Positions 6,196 to 8,099 of a stretch of DNA of 8,099 nucleotides are shown piece by piece. The stretch is from SHLQ01 sp051011575 (GTDB lineage: Bacteria; Actinomycetota; Acidimicrobiia; Acidimicrobiales; SHLQ01), in contig JBPCTR010000110.1 of NCBI GenBank assembly GCA_051011575.1, positions 1 to 8,099 of the forward strand. Reading direction: 5' to 3'. Both the position numbers and the translations under genes were made by a program. The notes under the pieces are model-generated. The model was not told where the DNA came from and searched no databases. It worked only from the letters and a program-made list of their open reading frames with translations. Numbering within the stretch: the stretch's first letter is position 1; each line of letters starts with the position of its first letter.

Positions 6196-7157
6196 GTGAC
6201 CGCCAGCATCGCTTCGAGCGCACGGCGGGCACCCGCGGCGATCTCGGGATCCACATGCACCTCATGCTTCATGTCCTCGAGCGCCGTCCGAATGTTGTGC
6301 ACGGTGATCCGCTTCATGTGGGGGCACATGTTGCAGGGACGAACGAACTCGGTGTCCGGTGCCAGCTCGGCAACGTTGTCCGCCATGGAACACTCGGTGA
6401 TCATTGCGACTCGAGGCGGGTGTTCTGTCTCGATCCAGTTCGACATGCCGGCGGTGGACCCGACGTAGTCGGCCTCGGCGAGCACGTCCTGGGGGCACTC
6501 GGGGTGGGCAATGATCTTGAGACCCGGCGTCTCGGCACGAAGCGCCACGAGCTGCTCGCCGGTGAATCGTTCGTGCACCTCGCATGCCCCCTCCCACACG
6601 ATGATCTCCTTGTCGGTCTGAGACGCGACCCAGGCTCCGAGGTACTGGTCGGGAGTGAAGATGACTCGATCGGCGTCGAGCGACTCCACGATCGCCACTG
6701 CGTTCGACGACGTGCATGTGATGTCGGACGCGGCCTTCACCGCGGCCGATGTGTTCACGTACGTGACGACCGGAGTACCGGGATACTGGTCGCGTAGCAG
6801 CGCGATGTCGGCGGGTGTGATCGATTCGGCGAGCGAACAGCCGGCGCGCGTGTCAGGGATGAGCACGGTCTTGTCGGGGCTGAGGATCTTGGCCGTTTCG
6901 GCCATGAAGTGAACTCCAGCCATCACGATCACGTCGGCGTCGGTGTCGGCAGCCATACGAGCGAGCTGTAGTGAGTCACCGCGCAGGTCGGCAACGCCGT
7001 GGAAGATGTCGGGGGTCATGTAGTTGTGGGCGAGCACGACGGCGTTGCGGCGCTCCTTTAGCGCATCGATGTCGGTGAGGATCGGTTCGAGGATCGCCGC
7101 TTCGATCTCGGGTATCACTCCATCGAGCCTGGACAGGGTCATCGGTTGCCCGGACAT
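6192..7157 (-). CDS. nadA: Quinolinate synthase
   Basis: This 321-aa [4Fe-4S] enzyme condenses iminoaspartate, made by NadB, with dihydroxyacetone phosphate to form quinolinate, the precursor of NAD. Motifs include AHNYM (43-47), GDSLQLARMA (60-69), MAGVHFMAETAKILSP (79-94), VNTSAAVKA (134-142), TCTSSNAV (147-154) and GSTAGM (233-238). The three cluster cysteines are most likely C107 (RAGCSLAES), C192 (EGACEVHE) and C278 (CNMCPHMK). The start is taken as ATG 7157: GGAAAGG sits eight bases upstream (7166-7172), and the conserved protein begins soon after. A longer frame from GTG 7220 would add 21 residues encoded by the palindromic operator and the -10 region, so it is unlikely. The gene overlaps nadB by four bases and lies 81 bp after the Nudix-like regulator, which probably represses it. 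Confidence 0.96.
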   Translation of the reverse strand: MSGQPMTLSRLDGVIPEIEAAILEPILTDIDALKERRNAVVLAHNYMTPDIFHGVADLRGDSLQLARMAADTDADVIVMAGVHFMAETAKILSPDKTVLIPDTRAGCSLAESITPADIALLRDQYPGTPVVTYVNTSAAVKAASDITCTSSNAVAIVESLDADRVIFTPDQYLGAWVASQTDKEIIVWEGACEVHERFTGEQLVALRAETPGLKIIAHPECPQDVLAEADYVGSTAGMSNWIETEHPPRVAMITECSMADNVAELAPDTEFVRPCNMCPHMKRITVHNIRTALEDMKHEVHVDPEIAAGARRALEAMLAVT

Positions 7158-7165
7158 GGTGCTCG

Positions 7166-7172
7166 CCTTTCC
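7166..7172 (-). promoter_or_regulatory. Ribosome binding site deciding the nadA start
   Basis: GGAAAGG on the minus strand, eight bases before ATG 7157. It favours this start over the in-frame GTG at 7220 and over the internal ATG at 7142. Confidence 0.7.
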
Positions 7173-7187
7173 GTCGTGGTCGACGTA

Positions 7188-7193
7188 CTTATA
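7188..7193 (-). promoter_or_regulatory. Candidate -10 box of the nadAB promoter
   Basis: TATAAG, one mismatch from TATAAT, would place the transcription start near 7181 and give a leader of about two dozen bases carrying the Shine-Dalgarno. No good -35 hexamer is seen at the standard spacing; the nearest match, TGGTCA, is about 20 bases upstream. The box overlaps one arm of the palindrome at 7191-7207, as expected for a promoter repressed by occlusion. Confidence 0.5.
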
Positions 7194-7207
7194 CTCAGTG
7201 TGAGTAT
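7191..7207. promoter_or_regulatory. Perfect palindromic operator candidate in front of nadA
   Basis: ATACTCA (7191-7197) and TGAGTAT (7201-7207) are exact reverse complements separated by three bases. The site lies between the NrtR/NadQ-type regulator gene and nadA, 34 bases before the nadA ATG, and overlaps the candidate -10 box. Position and symmetry fit a dimeric repressor acting on nadAB, most simply the neighbouring regulator. The assignment to that protein is inference; no binding consensus was checked. Confidence 0.7.
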
Positions 7208-7238
7208 TTATGATGACCACTTTAGCGGGTCGAGCGCA

Positions 7239-8099
7239 CTATCGGTAGGGCTGGCCCACTCCAGGTCGAAGTTGTTCGAGCTGCACCTCGGGTCGATACC
7301 GGAACAACTCGGCCGGTCGCCCGCCCCGTGACGCCCGCTCCCCCGTTCCCTCGACGAGTCCCGCCCGATCCACCAACCGTCGAAAGTTCTGTTTGTGCAG
7401 CCGAATACCGACGAGCGCCTCGGTGCAGCGCTGCAGCTCGAGCAGGGTGAAGGACGCTCCCAGAAGATCGAACACCACAGGTCGGTACGTGATCTTGCCG
7501 CGCAGTCGGCCGAGCGCCGTCGCCACAATTCGGCGGCCATCCAGATGCATGGCACGACCAAACGTTGGGCCCGCGCCCCTTCGTGATCTGTCGATCCACC
7601 ACTCGTCGACCAGCTCGGCTTCGTAGAGCAGTTCGTAGCGATCGAGCGCCCGAACGCCATCGAAGGGTTCACCGAACGCAACCCCCACCCGAGAACGTCG
7701 GGTTTCGTCGGAACCAGCCCATTCGTCGAGGGCCGTGTGGATCTCTTCGAGCACCGCCGGCGCGCCGTCCCGGTGATCCTCCCACGGCAACGCTTCGTAG
7801 TAGTCGAGCCACTCTGCGCCCGACGCCACGTCGGTCTCCTGAACCAACGCGAGATAGGCGACACTGACCGTCCGTTCTGTGTTCTCACCCGCTTCGCGTC
7901 CCAGATCACCGAACGTGTACAGCTGCTCGACGTAGCTCACGTTGAGCCCGGTTTGGGCCTCGATCGCGTGCCGCATCGCTCGGTCGAGCGTCGTTTCGTC
8001 ACTCAAGGTTGCCGATGGCACGCGGAACGGACTGTCGTCGCCAGCGACGACGAGCAGCCGAGGAGCATCGTCGGTCACGGCAAAAACGACCACGTCGAG
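7239..8099 (-). CDS. NrtR/NadQ-type Nudix-related transcriptional regulator of NAD biosynthesis, 5' end missing
   Basis: This frame is open to the right edge and ends at TAG 7241-7239. At least 286 codons are visible; GTG 8093 is in frame but falls within the first Nudix strand (LDVVVFAV), so the true start is probably outside. Numbering from 8093, residues 1-125 form a Nudix-like domain containing QTGLNVSYVEQLYTFGDLGR (47-66). The catalytic Nudix box is degenerate: where GX5EX7REUXEEXGU is expected, the protein has HAIEAQTGL with the acidic residues lost, so it is probably a ligand sensor and not a hydrolase. Residues 190-270 form a winged-helix region (RLRGKITYRPVVFDLL, RLHKQNFRRLVDRAGLVE, GGRPAELFRYRPE) characteristic of NrtR proteins. 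The long middle part with DRYELLYEAELV recalls the alphaproteobacterial NAD regulator NadQ (COG4111), from memory. Adjacent nadA with a palindromic site supports a role as nad repressor. General annotation may call it a Nudix hydrolase. Confidence 0.85.
   Translation of the reverse strand, partial: LDVVVFAVTDDAPRLLVVAGDDSPFRVPSATLSDETTLDRAMRHAIEAQTGLNVSYVEQLYTFGDLGREAGENTERTVSVAYLALVQETDVASGAEWLDYYEALPWEDHRDGAPAVLEEIHTALDEWAGSDETRRSRVGVAFGEPFDGVRALDRYELLYEAELVDEWWIDRSRRGAGPTFGRAMHLDGRRIVATALGRLRGKITYRPVVFDLLGASFTLLELQRCTEALVGIRLHKQNFRRLVDRAGLVEGTGERASRGGRPAELFRYRPEVQLEQLRPGVGQPYR

Noticed and set aside
7239..8099. Active Nudix hydrolase
   Set aside because: The REUXEE catalytic residues are not present, and the C-terminal winged helix plus nadA context fits a regulator better.
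1..8099. CRISPR array, tRNA, rRNA, insertion sequence or prophage
   Set aside because: No direct-repeat array, no tRNA-like cloverleaf with CCA end, no rRNA-like stretch and no transposase or integrase motif were found on either strand.

Overview
The window is a block of GC-rich bacterial DNA in which every supportable gene lies on the minus strand, so transcription runs from position 8099 towards 1. The GC-rich third positions, the GTG and TTG starts, and a lipoprotein with an actinobacterial-type signal (ending VAAAC) followed by a repeated Asp-Thr-Thr-Ala-Ala-Pro linker suggest an actinobacterium. Such linkers make the Acidimicrobiia (Ilumatobacter-like) my best guess; this is inference from style, not a phylogenetic placement.

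Region 1 (about 8099 to 4678) is a de novo NAD biosynthesis module. It holds a Nudix-like regulator of the NrtR/NadQ type (5' end cut by the window edge), then nadA (quinolinate synthase) and nadB (L-aspartate oxidase), which overlap by ATGA. NadB oxidises L-aspartate to iminoaspartate, and NadA condenses this with dihydroxyacetone phosphate to quinolinate. Between the regulator and nadA is a perfect 17-bp palindrome (7191-7207) overlapping a TATAAG -10 box, the expected place for an operator of the neighbouring regulator. nadC, the usual third gene, does not follow nadB here.

Region 2 (about 4677 to 1) is an ABC importer of the BMP/nucleoside type: a lipid-anchored substrate-binding protein, an ATPase with two nucleotide-binding domains, and two permeases, the second running off the left edge. 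The binding-protein gene is separated from the rest by a strong intrinsic terminator (15-bp perfect stem, T5 tract). ATPase and permease 1 overlap by GTGA, and the two permeases by ATGA, so these three genes are translationally coupled. This layout fits high production of the binding protein and read-through expression of the membrane components.

The two regions share a strand but are separated by a 129-bp gap with its own inverted repeats. Whether the importer serves NAD metabolism (for example by bringing in nucleosides such as nicotinamide riboside) or is simply a neighbour cannot be decided from the sequence. I see no RNA genes, mobile elements or CRISPR arrays, and no gene-free stretch over 300 bases. 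The extreme left end (bases 1-23 all purine) looks atypical and may be a contig-end artefact.
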